DNA of 64,000 nt from Eubacteriaceae bacterium (GCA_902363805.1 CABJBF010000004.1:124001-188000), one strand, 5' to 3'. Counted from the stretch's first letter, positions 16,592 to 23,512 are shown. Numbers and translations are program-made. Notes: generated by a model not told the origin, from the letters alone.

Positions 16592-16977
16592 TGAAAAAAA
16601 TACAAGTTGTTTTGTTAGAAAGTGTTGGAAATATAAAGTTTGGAATGACAAAGCAAGAAGTAAGAGAAAAATATGCGGTTAAGGGAGAGTTTATTAAAAA
16701 TGATTGTTCTAATAACTTGACTGACGATTTAGGATTTTGTCATGTATATTATAATGATGAAGGAAAATGCGAAGCCGTAGAGATATTTAATGATGTGGAA
16801 GTATATATTGGAGAGAAATTATTATTCCCAACAACATATGCTGTGGCAAAAAATGTTGAAAAATCACTTAAACAGGACGACGAAGGAATGATTAGTGTTG
16901 ATATGTCAATAGGTATTTACGCACCAGATGGGGAGATGGAAAGCATTTTATTTGGAGAAAAAGGATATTACGAATAG
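16591..16977 (+). CDS. Small protein of unknown family (KFGMTKQEV type)
   Basis: A 128-residue soluble protein: VGNIKFGMTKQEVREKY near the start, DLGFCHVYYNDEGKCEAVEIF in the middle, and APDGEMESILFGEKGYYE at the C-terminus. The pattern suggests a compact alpha/beta domain. The C-terminal half is duplicated at 14530-14736. It starts in TAATG overlap with the frameshifted remnant upstream and lies 30 nt before a SUKH gene, the same order as in the decayed upstream copy, so the two are inherited together. Similar sequences, as I recall, occur as uncharacterised proteins in Lachnospiraceae near toxin-immunity loci; no function is claimed. Confidence 0.55.
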   Translation: MKKIQVVLLESVGNIKFGMTKQEVREKYAVKGEFIKNDCSNNLTDDLGFCHVYYNDEGKCEAVEIFNDVEVYIGEKLLFPTTYAVAKNVEKSLKQDDEGMISVDMSIGIYAPDGEMESILFGEKGYYE

Positions 16978-17007
16978 AGAAAAATATTGTAATTCGAGGA
17001 ACTTGAT

Positions 17008-17477
17008 ATGAAATTATTTGATGAAGGGATAAAAATTACAAAAGAAGATATTTTGGAATTTGAAGAAAAATTGAATACGAAATTCCCAGAGGCATATGTT
17101 GATTTTTTGTTAGAGAGCAATGGAGGAACTCCGGAAGAAGATTTGGCTTTTGACTTTATAGATATTGCGTCTAATAAAAAAAATAGTACAGATATTAGAG
17201 AATTTTATATATTTTATCCAGAAGGAGAATCATCTATGATGATATTATAAAGGTAAATTATATAATGAAATCTGAAGGATTGGTACCAGAAGAATGCCTT
17301 GTATTTGCCGATGATTCAGCGGGGAATCCAATTTGTATGAAAACAGGTGGAGAGAATCAGGAAAGTATATTCTTCTGTGATCATGAGTTAGAGAATACTA
17401 ATGATGGTTATTTACTAATGAGTAAAGTTGCAGATTCGTTTGATGAGTTTATAGAGAAGCTATACATAATAGAGTAA
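17008..17477 (+). pseudogene. SUKH-family (SMI1/KNR4) immunity-like gene split by a 1-nt frameshift
   Basis: The first frame (17008-17250) gives MKLFDEGIKITKEDILEFEE, then FPEAYVDFLLESNGGTPEED, then FYIFYPEGESS, and then derails. The second frame (17265-17477) gives MKSEGLVPEECLVFADDSAG to KLYIIE. Inserting one T between 17235 and 17236 yields ESSYDDIIKVNYIMKSEGLV and joins them into one roughly 156-residue SUKH protein. The third copy at 19735 has exactly this T. SUKH proteins neutralise diverse nuclease toxins of polymorphic toxin systems. Either the gene is inactive or the lesion is recent or a sequencing error; both halves are otherwise well preserved. Confidence 0.75.
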
Positions 17478-17507
17478 AGAAAAATAAAGATACGAGGAGG
17501 GCTTGAA

Positions 17508-17945
17508 GTGAAAGCATTAGAGTGTTATCAGCCAAGAGGAATAGCAAAATTATTATTTTATTTGTTTCTTCTTTGGACAGTGATTTGTTGTATAAGTGTA
17601 ATATCTAATAATGATTATTTCATTGAAGGAATAGTTTGCTCTATTTTTTTTGATATGACTATTTTTCTTATAATATTTGGAATATTTGTATATAAAATAA
17701 CAGTGTACAATGACCAAATTGTAATTAGAAAGTGGTATGGCAGACGTGTAAAAGTTAACTTTGATGATATCACCAAAGTTGTATTTGCCACTTTAAGTGG
17801 AAAGCCTGTGGATGCTACTCGAATTCACATATATAAAGGTAAAAAGAAGGTGTTATCTTTAGACCCTGTAATGGAAAATTATGATAAAATGAAAAATTAT
17901 CTATTAGAACATATTGATGAAACAAAAATAGATACAATTTCGTAG
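17508..17945 (+). CDS. Two-TM protein with PH-like WYGxRR domain (member 3)
   Basis: A 145-residue paralogue of the 14979 gene, starting at GTG with GAGGAGGG upstream. It begins MKALECYQPRGIAKL, has two hydrophobic segments (about 15-32 and 43-65) unlike those of its partner in sequence, then the shared cytoplasmic domain (VIRKWYGRRVKVNFDD, ATLSGKPVDATRIHIYKG). The ending EHIDETKIDTIS differs slightly. The near-identity of the cytoplasmic part against the divergence of the membrane part suggests that the soluble domain is what is conserved or converted. It follows the SUKH gene by 30 nt, mirroring the order in the upstream copy. Confidence 0.6.
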   Translation: MKALECYQPRGIAKLLFYLFLLWTVICCISVISNNDYFIEGIVCSIFFDMTIFLIIFGIFVYKITVYNDQIVIRKWYGRRVKVNFDDITKVVFATLSGKPVDATRIHIYKGKKKVLSLDPVMENYDKMKNYLLEHIDETKIDTIS

Positions 17946-18049
17946 AGATAATATAGACGATAAAAGTGAGTATTTTAAGTTTATAGTGTTTCAAAGTTGA
18001 AATTAATAAATAAAAACTATATTAGATTTTTAGAGGATAGAATATTGGA

Positions 18050-18395
18050 ATGATAGGAATAAAATTAGCTAATCAAACATTTAATGCGCCCATTGCAAAA
18101 ATAATGAGAAAGTACATATCGGACTCTATTTCTGATATTAAGCTAAAAGTGATAAATGGTGAATATATATGTATGTGACTACACAGATTCAGAAGGAATT
18201 AACACAATAATTGCGATACAGCAAGAAAGTCATGAGGAATATATAGACTACTTTAAGGAATTGTTAGATAAGAAGATAATTGAACGAATAGATGATATAG
18301 AAACATTAATCGAAGACCTTGGATATGATTCAGTTGCATATGCTTTTAGATGCATATGTTGTAACAAAGTAACGATAGTTTGCCAAAATTATTAA
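18050..18395 (+). pseudogene. Unknown island gene frameshifted in a TA tract
   Basis: A frame from ATG 18050 (site GAGGATAG upstream) gives MIGIKLANQTFNAPIAKIMR and continues to NGEYICM, stopping at 18178. The next frame continues sensibly as VCDYTDSEGINTIIAIQQES onward to VTIVCQNY at 18395. Adding one TA unit (or removing one base) in the TATATAT tract near 18164-18171 joins them to about 114 residues with NGEYIYVCDYTD. The downstream in-frame ATG at 18156 lacks a ribosome binding site. The tract is slippage-prone, so this may be a dead gene or a phase-variable one. Family not recognised. Confidence 0.55.
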
Positions 18396-18598
18396 TAAAA
18401 TTCAAACTTTATTTTGAAAATAACAATAATCCTATTGCTGATTTGAATAAAAAGCTGCATTCAATATATTTCTAATAGGAGTGTCGGCATTGGCTGTATT
18501 TGCATGCTAAGCTGACAACCTTTTGGAAAAGATTGCAGTTACAAATAGAAAAAGATACTTAGATTATTAATATTATGTAGTAGAAGGAAAACAACAAA
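18396..18598. other. Spacer with short inverted repeats
   Basis: About 200 nt without a convincing frame. CCTATT/AATAGG (18431 and 18473 regions) and GTCGGC/GCTGAC (near 18482-18518) can pair. No T-run follows. It may be the scar of a lost gene. Confidence 0.3.
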
Positions 18599-19003
18599 AT
18601 GAATGAGAGTATACTTGAGATTCTAAAAAAAATGGATATGGAAACACCAGCCACAAAGATAATGATAGAAAAAGTTGAAAAGGAGTGGAATATTAGTTTA
18701 CCATGTGAGTATAAGCAGTTGATTTTATTTTCAAACGGTATAGAAGGGCCAATTGGAAAGGCAAATTATTTATCAATTTGGCCAATAAATGAACTAATTG
18801 AATTAAATCAAGAATATGCTGTCGATGAGTTCTTACCAGGAATTAAATATTTTGGTTCTGATGGGGGAGATATGGCATATGGATTTGAATTTGATCATGA
18901 TAGGACTACAATAATTGAAATATCTTTTGATTCGATAAATAAGGAAGAAGTGAAAAAATATGGTGAATCTTTTTTTGAATTTTTAATCGAGAATAACAAG
19001 TAA
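18599..19003 (+). CDS. SUKH-family (SMI1/KNR4) immunity-like protein
   Basis: A 134-residue complete SMI1/KNR4 fold: an N-terminal helix pair (ATKIMIEKVEKEWNISLPCE), the family hallmark YKQLILFSNGIEGPIG, the middle LSIWPINELIELNQEY, FGSDGGDMAYGFEFD (the usual site of the conserved Gly-Asp turn), and a C-terminal helix EFLIENNK. The closest look-alikes are Imm/SUKH proteins protecting against nuclease toxins. It is distinct in sequence from the 17008 SUKH gene. AAGGAAAA precedes ATG by about 7 nt. The gene is intact. No cognate toxin gene lies next to it, so its partner is unknown. Confidence 0.8.
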   Translation: MNESILEILKKMDMETPATKIMIEKVEKEWNISLPCEYKQLILFSNGIEGPIGKANYLSIWPINELIELNQEYAVDEFLPGIKYFGSDGGDMAYGFEFDHDRTTIIEISFDSINKEEVKKYGESFFEFLIENNK

Positions 19004-19043
19004 TTCTACATAAAAATTGTTGATTAAAATAGGAGAGTTAAAA

Positions 19044-19664
19044 ATGTCATTGTGGAATGAATTAGAGGAGATGTTTGAGACATCAGGAAATTCGATTAAA
19101 GTATATAATGCAAAAGTGAAAACGTCCGGAGTTATTGAAAAAATAGGTGTTACAACTAATTCAGTACTTGGATGTATCATTTACAACTTGGAATTTCTAT
19201 TAGTAGATAATTGGGTAAGAGTAATTGGAAGGGGAAATAAAGAGAAGTATGGAATAATTGACTTTAATTCGTATTTTATGAAATATGAAAAAAATATGTT
19301 TGTTGTTGCAACAGATGTAATTGGTGGCATATTTGCTATAAATCAAGGTAAATACTGCGAAGACATTGGAAAGGTTTGGTATTTAGCACCAGATACTTTG
19401 GAATGGGAGAGTTTATCTTTTGAATATTCAGAGTTTATTGCATGGCTTGCACAAGGAAATATAAATGAGTTTTATCAGAGCATGAGATGGAAAAACTGGA
19501 GAGATTTAGCAATAAATGTTGAAATAGATCAAGGAATTTTGATATATCCTTTTTTATGGTCTGATGAAATAATAATACAAAATGCAACAAAAAAAATAGT
19601 CCCATTTTACGAGTTGGTTAGTATTAATATGGAGTATATATCAAAACTTGGAATAAATGATTAA
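19044..19664 (+). CDS. DUF2625-family protein
   Basis: A 206-residue soluble protein matching DUF2625 from memory: NELEEMFETSGN, VLGCIIYNLEFLLVDNWVRV, GRGNKEKYGIIDFN, VVATDVIGGIFAINQGKY, WYLAPDTLEWESL, FYQSMRWKNWRDL and YPFLWSD. DUF2625 members often occur among SUKH and other immunity genes, and an immunity role has been suggested in comparative studies of such loci; the biochemical function is unknown. The start at 19044 follows GGAGAG; the frame is open 27 nt further upstream without a site. It lies 40 nt after the SUKH gene and is probably in the same transcript. Confidence 0.8.
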   Translation: MSLWNELEEMFETSGNSIKVYNAKVKTSGVIEKIGVTTNSVLGCIIYNLEFLLVDNWVRVIGRGNKEKYGIIDFNSYFMKYEKNMFVVATDVIGGIFAINQGKYCEDIGKVWYLAPDTLEWESLSFEYSEFIAWLAQGNINEFYQSMRWKNWRDLAINVEIDQGILIYPFLWSDEIIIQNATKKIVPFYELVSINMEYISKLGIND

Positions 19665-19669
19665 AATTT

Positions 19670-19945
19670 ATGGTAAGTTTTCAAAAAAACATTTTAAAAA
19701 TGAAAGATAGAGAATTCTATGTTTTCTATCAAGAAGGAGAATCGTCATATGATGATATTATTAAAGTTAATACTATAATGAAAACTGAGGGATTGATACC
19801 AGAGGAATACCTCGTGTTGATGCAGCATTATTATGTATTGGCAATGAACTTCTCGATTCAAATGGTGATATACATTTGGTTAATGATATATATAATGATA
19901 AGTTTTAAAAAATTAAGGAGTATAAGATATGTTAGAAGGATTTGA
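19670..19945 (+). pseudogene. Third SUKH remnant, truncated at both ends
   Basis: The middle reads REFYVFYQEGESSYDDIIKV and NTIMKTEGLIPEEYLV, which matches the SUKH copy at 17008-17477 and shows the frame as it should be across that copy's lesion. Before it there is only an unrelated short lead; after EEYLV the homology stops and the frame becomes hydrophobic nonsense. In a neighbouring frame ALLCIGNELLDSNGDIHLV to NDKF is readable up to a TAA, possibly the tail of another lost gene fused here by deletion. Confidence 0.65.
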
Positions 19946-20360
19946 AGAAGCTTTTGTTGACGCACAATCAAGAGTTGTTTCATTATGTTTAGAATTGTTG
20001 AAAAATTCTGAAAAGAAAGCAGATAAAATATATATATATCTATTTCAAAATGATGATGAAGATTATATAGACGCTTTTTTTGAAAAAGAAGGAAATTTGT
20101 ATACTACAAGTGAGTTGTTCTCGGAAGAAGAAATAGACGATTTTTTTGATTGCGGTGTAGAGGATATAGAAAATATAATAGATATTTGTAAAGCATATGA
20201 TGTTAAATGTCCTCATGAATTTAGATTGACATATAATGTTATTAGCAAATCATTTGATTCAAATTATAATTATGATAATGTTACAGAGGCACTTGACAAA
20301 GATGTACTTGAATTAGTAGAAGATTGGTTTAATGAGTGTAATAAAAGCATCAGTGAATAG
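19929..20360 (+). CDS. DUF600/YezG-like immunity protein
   Basis: A 143-residue acidic protein: ADKIYIYLFQNDDEDYIDAF, FFEKEGNLYTTSELF, PHEFRLTYNVISKSFDSNYN and EDWFNEC. This order (KIYIY start, FF.. turn, then PxE(M/F)xLxYxVxxxxFxxxYxY and WF at the end) is that of the DUF600/YezG family, whose Bacillus members neutralise LXG-type nuclease toxins encoded beside them. AAGGAG lies 8 nt before ATG. It is the last gene of the island; the ACP gene follows after 194 nt. No toxin adjoins it. Confidence 0.7.
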   Translation: MLEGFEEAFVDAQSRVVSLCLELLKNSEKKADKIYIYLFQNDDEDYIDAFFEKEGNLYTTSELFSEEEIDDFFDCGVEDIENIIDICKAYDVKCPHEFRLTYNVISKSFDSNYNYDNVTEALDKDVLELVEDWFNECNKSISE

Positions 20361-20554
20361 GAAAAAGAAATTGTTTTTTATAACGAAACGAAAAAGAAAA
20401 ATGAGGACGCAAGGGGATTTGTAATAACAAATTTTTTTAAATATGTAACCGACTAAAAAGGGAAAATCAAAAACTGTTTTTTTGCCTTGAATTGTATAGA
20501 TAAATGTGATAGATATATATGTATATAAAAAATTGCCATGAGGAGGAAGATGAA

Positions 20555-20776
20555 ATGAGAGATGAAGTTATTGAAATTTTAGCAATGATTAATCCAGCAA
20601 TTGACGCTGAAGATGAAGACCTAAATATTGCAGAAGATCTTGACTCTATGGATATCATCGCATTAATTGCTGAACTTGAAGATAAGTTTGATATCGAAAT
20701 CACAATGGAAGAAAAGACAGAAGAAAACTTCCAGAATGTAGATACTTTAGTTGAAATGATTAAGCGTTTACAGTAA
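20555..20776 (+). CDS. Stand-alone acyl carrier protein
   Basis: A 73-residue acidic four-helix carrier protein. Ser31 in LDSMDIIALIAELEDKF is the expected phosphopantetheine attachment site. The DSMD form, as opposed to the DSLD of the fatty-acid ACP, points to a specialised or DltC-like carrier. No dlt, fab or NRPS genes adjoin it; the next gene is an esterase. The ATG at 20555 is preceded by GAGGAGGAAG; an in-frame ATG at 20519 has no site. Codon use is richer than in the immunity-like island before it, suggesting a well-expressed core gene. Confidence 0.85.
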   Translation: MRDEVIEILAMINPAIDAEDEDLNIAEDLDSMDIIALIAELEDKFDIEITMEEKTEENFQNVDTLVEMIKRLQ

Positions 20777-20801
20777 TTTAAAATAACAGAATATTAGATT
20801 A

Positions 20802-20850
20802 GAGCCAAGCGCATTATTTTTATTTAAATAAAAATAGTTGAACTTGGCTC
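20802..20850. repeat. Palindromic repeat with GAGCCAAG/CTTGGCTC arms
   Basis: Arms 20802-20809 and 20843-20850 pair exactly, and the interior TATTTTTATTT/AAATAAAAATA is itself a perfect palindrome. The words GAGCCAA, GCGCATTA and TTGGCTC recur in the long inverted repeat at 712-799. It lies after the ACP gene and may end its transcript; the T-rich interior gives no clear terminal T-run. Confidence 0.6.
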
Positions 20851-20892
20851 GTTGTGTATAATGAAGAAATTTTACTATAATCGAATTAGTAA

Positions 20893-20930
20893 AAATTTAC
20901 GACAGGAATAGAAATTTACGACAGGAGTAG
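20893..20930 (+). repeat. 19-bp tandem duplication carrying the ribosome binding site
   Basis: AAATTTACGACAGGAATAG (20893-20911) is followed directly by the same unit with one change, ending GGAGTAG (20912-20930). The second unit places AGGAG 7 nt before the ATG at 20934; the first provides a duplicate weaker site 19 nt further out. Confidence 0.8.
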
Positions 20931-20933
20931 AAA

Positions 20934-21728
20934 ATGGCAATTATTGATTATAATTTTATGTCTCAATCACTAATGCATCCCACAACAGTCAAGCTAGTTA
21001 TGCCTTGTAATAATAAGCCTGAATATGTAATGATTTTTTTGCATGGAGTGTTAAGTGATGCTAATAATTGTGTTAGTAATATGGATGTGCAGGGAATGGC
21101 TGATAGATATAAAGTAGCATTTATAATTCCAAGCTGTGGAAACAGTTTTTACATAGATCATGGAGTCGCATTTGGAAATTATGGAAAATTTGTAGGCACA
21201 GAACTTCTTGAGAGAATGAGAAAGCAATTCAGTCTTCCAATGGACAGGGAACACACCATTATTGCAGGATTCTCAATGGGAGGATATGGTGCAATAAGAA
21301 ACGGTGCAAAATATTGTGATACATTTGGCACCGTAATAGGTTTATCTTCGGCATGCCTATATGAAAAATCAGTCAATGAACTTAATAAAGGAAAATTTGG
21401 TTATTACAAATTACAAATGTTTGATAAGGTCTTTAAGGAAAAATCAGTTCCGGGTAATTTTAGTGAAAATTACAAATATGTAATTGAAGAGAAATTAAAG
21501 AAAGGCAAAAAATTACCTTTCTTTTACATTTCGTGTGGCAGGGAAGAAGAACTTAGACAGATTAACACTGAATTTGTTAATTATTTAAAAGAATTACATG
21601 TAAAATGTTATTACAATTTATCTCACGGCGAACATAATTGGCAATTGTGGTCTAGGGAAATAGATAAGGCTCTTATGTATGTTACCGGTGGTGAAGGTGA
21701 AAATAGTTTTGTGGGTAAAGGTGTATAA
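20934..21728 (+). CDS. Alpha/beta-hydrolase esterase (EstA/esterase D type)
   Basis: A 264-residue cytoplasmic serine hydrolase. The nucleophile is Ser114 in GFSMGGYGAIR, the oxyanion region is IFLHGVLSDANN, and the catalytic His is His234 in SHGEHNWQLW. The length and order match the tributyrin esterase/esterase D family, which hydrolyses short acyl or S-acyl esters. An acid residue is expected shortly before the His but is not assigned with certainty. There is no signal peptide. It follows the orphan ACP gene by about 160 nt, and hydrolysis of acyl thioesters is one possible link, not shown. Confidence 0.8.
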   Translation: MAIIDYNFMSQSLMHPTTVKLVMPCNNKPEYVMIFLHGVLSDANNCVSNMDVQGMADRYKVAFIIPSCGNSFYIDHGVAFGNYGKFVGTELLERMRKQFSLPMDREHTIIAGFSMGGYGAIRNGAKYCDTFGTVIGLSSACLYEKSVNELNKGKFGYYKLQMFDKVFKEKSVPGNFSENYKYVIEEKLKKGKKLPFFYISCGREEELRQINTEFVNYLKELHVKCYYNLSHGEHNWQLWSREIDKALMYVTGGEGENSFVGKGV

Positions 21729-22026
21729 AAATAATGAAAAAAATTGAAATTAGGAAAATGACATATACAGAAAAAAGGTATTGGGACTAAATGAAAATTG
21801 CTGTAATGACGATGAATTAAATTTGTGTCTCGTAAAGGAATTATAATTTGTATAATTGCATTGCAGAAATTAGTCATGCAGTAATATTAAATATAATCAA
21901 TATATCTATACAGAAAAATCGAAATAAAATATTAAATAAAATCAAGGATGTTTTAGAACAAACATAGAGTTAAAGGGCTTTTGACAAAATTATAAAAATA
22001 AATTTAGTCTTATGTGTATTCAAATG
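21729..22026. other. AT-rich spacer between esterase and ilvE promoter
   Basis: No gene is supported. Only very short frames occur (an 18-codon frame from 21734, MKKIEIRKMTYTEKRYWD). A second TTGACA at 21980 lacks a convincing -10. Nothing else is recognised. Confidence 0.4.
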
Positions 22027-22055
22027 TTGACATTGAAATAATTTGTGAGTAAAAT
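22027..22055 (+). promoter_or_regulatory. Strong promoter of ilvE
   Basis: TTGACA (22027-22032), 17-nt spacer, TAAAAT (22050-22055). Start of transcription would be about 22062, giving a 5' leader of about 188 nt that contains the two imperfect repeats at 22063 and 22128. Confidence 0.65.
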
Positions 22056-22062
22056 TTATCTT

Positions 22063-22155
22063 ATGGGTCGAGTAAAGTACGTGCCAGACTTTCAAAAAAT
22101 GCTTTGTAGTTTTATAACTTTAGCATAATGAGTCGGGTAAAGTACATATGAGACT
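22063..22155 (+). repeat. Two 28-nt imperfect direct repeats in the ilvE leader
   Basis: ATGGGTCGAGTAAAGTAC (start of 22063-22090) and ATGAGTCGGGTAAAGTAC (start of 22128-22155) match at 22 of 28 positions over the full units. Each unit can close as a small hairpin, GGTC or AGTC with GACT, around the shared GTAAAGTAC, and the first-base difference keeps pairing through a G-U pair. Not recognised as a known riboswitch or T-box. Confidence 0.55.
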
Positions 22156-22249
22156 AAATCAAGTGCAATAGCAATCAGAGATAACTTGCCTTTTGCAGGG
22201 CACCAATCCTTACTGATAGTATTACACAGATAAATCGGAGGAAAAAAAT

Positions 22250-23275
22250 ATGGACAAGAAGAATATTGATTGGTCAAATTTAGGTTTTGGTTATGTTCAG
22301 ACAGAAAAGAGATTTGTCTCAAATTTTAAAGATGGTAAATGGGATGATGGTCAGTTAACTGATGATGCAACAGTTGTTATCAGTGAATGTGCTGGTGTAT
22401 TACAGTATGCACAGACATGTTTTGAAGGAATGAAAGCTTACACAACAGAAGATGGTCGTGTAGTAATATTCAGACCTGACTTAAATGCAAAGAGAATGGA
22501 AGATTCAGCAAAGAGACTTGAAATGCCTGTATTCCCTCAGGATAGATTTGTAAAAGCAATTGAAGAAACAGTAAAAGCTAACTTAGATTATGTACCACCA
22601 TATGGTTCAGGTGCTACATTATATATCAGACCTTATATGTTTGGTAGTTCATCAGTTATTGGCGTAAAACCTGCTGAAGAATATCAGTTCAGAGTATTTA
22701 CAACACCTGTTGGACCATACTTCAAAGGTGGCGCAAAGCCTATCACAATCAAAGTAAGTGATTTTGACAGAGCAGCACCTCATGGTACAGGTCATATCAA
22801 AGCCGGACTTAACTATGCTATGAGTTTACATGCAATCGTTACAGCCCATGCAGAAGGATTTGACGAAAATATGTACTTAGATGCAGCAACAAGAACAAAG
22901 GTTGAAGAAACAGGTGGGGCTAACTTTATATTTGTTACAAAAGACAACACAGTAGTTACTCCTAAGTCAAACAGTATTCTTCCTTCAATCACAAGACGTT
23001 CATTAATGTATGTTGCAGAACATTATTTAGGGCTTAAAGTTGAAGAAAGAGAAGTATATTTTGATGAAGTAAAAGATTTTGCAGAATGTGGTCTTTGTGG
23101 TACAGCAGCAGTAATCTCACCTGTAGGAAAGATTAATGACCATGGTAAGGAAATCTGTTTCCCAAGTGGAATGGAAGAAATGGGACCTATTACTAAGAAA
23201 TTATACGATACATTAACAGGAATTCAGATGGGAAGAATTGAAGCTCCTGAAGGATGGTTATACGAAATTAAATAA
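22250..23275 (+). CDS. ilvE: Branched-chain amino acid aminotransferase
   Basis: A PLP enzyme of fold type IV that interconverts Leu/Ile/Val and their 2-oxo acids with 2-oxoglutarate/glutamate. It has 341 residues, as usual for the long (BCAT type II) form. The PLP lysine is Lys184 in HIKAGLNYAMS, followed by YLDAATRTKVEETGGANFIF, the family signature, and SILPSITRRSL. The substrate region FEGMKAYTTEDG is present. CGGAGG precedes ATG. A terminator follows at once, so it is monocistronic. Its codons are of the well-expressed type. Confidence 0.94.
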   Translation: MDKKNIDWSNLGFGYVQTEKRFVSNFKDGKWDDGQLTDDATVVISECAGVLQYAQTCFEGMKAYTTEDGRVVIFRPDLNAKRMEDSAKRLEMPVFPQDRFVKAIEETVKANLDYVPPYGSGATLYIRPYMFGSSSVIGVKPAEEYQFRVFTTPVGPYFKGGAKPITIKVSDFDRAAPHGTGHIKAGLNYAMSLHAIVTAHAEGFDENMYLDAATRTKVEETGGANFIFVTKDNTVVTPKSNSILPSITRRSLMYVAEHYLGLKVEEREVYFDEVKDFAECGLCGTAAVISPVGKINDHGKEICFPSGMEEMGPITKKLYDTLTGIQMGRIEAPEGWLYEIK

Positions 23276-23312
23276 AAGTATATAATCTAAAAAAGAATAT
23301 ACAAGTTAAAAG

Positions 23313-23350
23313 ATGCAGTTGTGGACGAGTGTTTGCAGCTGCATTTTTTA
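23313..23350 (+). terminator. Terminator after ilvE
   Basis: ATGCAGTTG pairs with CAGCTGCAT (one G-U pair) and is followed by TTTTTATTTT. Confidence 0.8.
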
Positions 23351-23483
23351 TTTTAAATGACCACTTTATTTCTTGATAATTAATTTGATTAATTATATAC
23401 TTAAGTTGCAACAGCAAAGTATGAATATAATAGTAAGAATTTGAAGTTTTGAAAAAAATTAAATCATGAAAGAATAGGAGTGA

Positions 23484-23497
23484 CAGGTTGTAACCTG
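23484..23497. promoter_or_regulatory. Inverted repeat before the chromate-type transporter
   Basis: CAGGTT-GT-AACCTG lies 16 nt before the ATG at 23513. The 2-nt centre is too tight for the full RNA stem, so it might be a protein-binding site; nothing else supports this. Confidence 0.3.
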
Positions 23498-23512
23498 AGA
23501 AGATAGAAAATC

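Larger units (their letters stand above)
14541..17945 (+). repeat. Segmental duplication (14541-15416 and 16790-17945)
   Basis: Two blocks carry the same gene order in the same orientation: end of the KFGMTKQEV-type gene, SUKH gene, WYGxRR membrane gene. Long stretches are nearly identical at DNA level, for example 15237-15321 against 17766-17850. The upstream block has lost the 5' half of its first gene and the SUKH N-terminal half; the downstream block keeps them but has a 1-nt SUKH frameshift. The 15439 gene lies between the blocks. The interval given spans both copies and the unique sequence between them. Confidence 0.8.

Noticed and set aside
13666..20360. Prophage or transposon as carrier of the island
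   Set aside because: No integrase, transposase, structural phage gene, tRNA att site or clear terminal repeats were seen at its borders.
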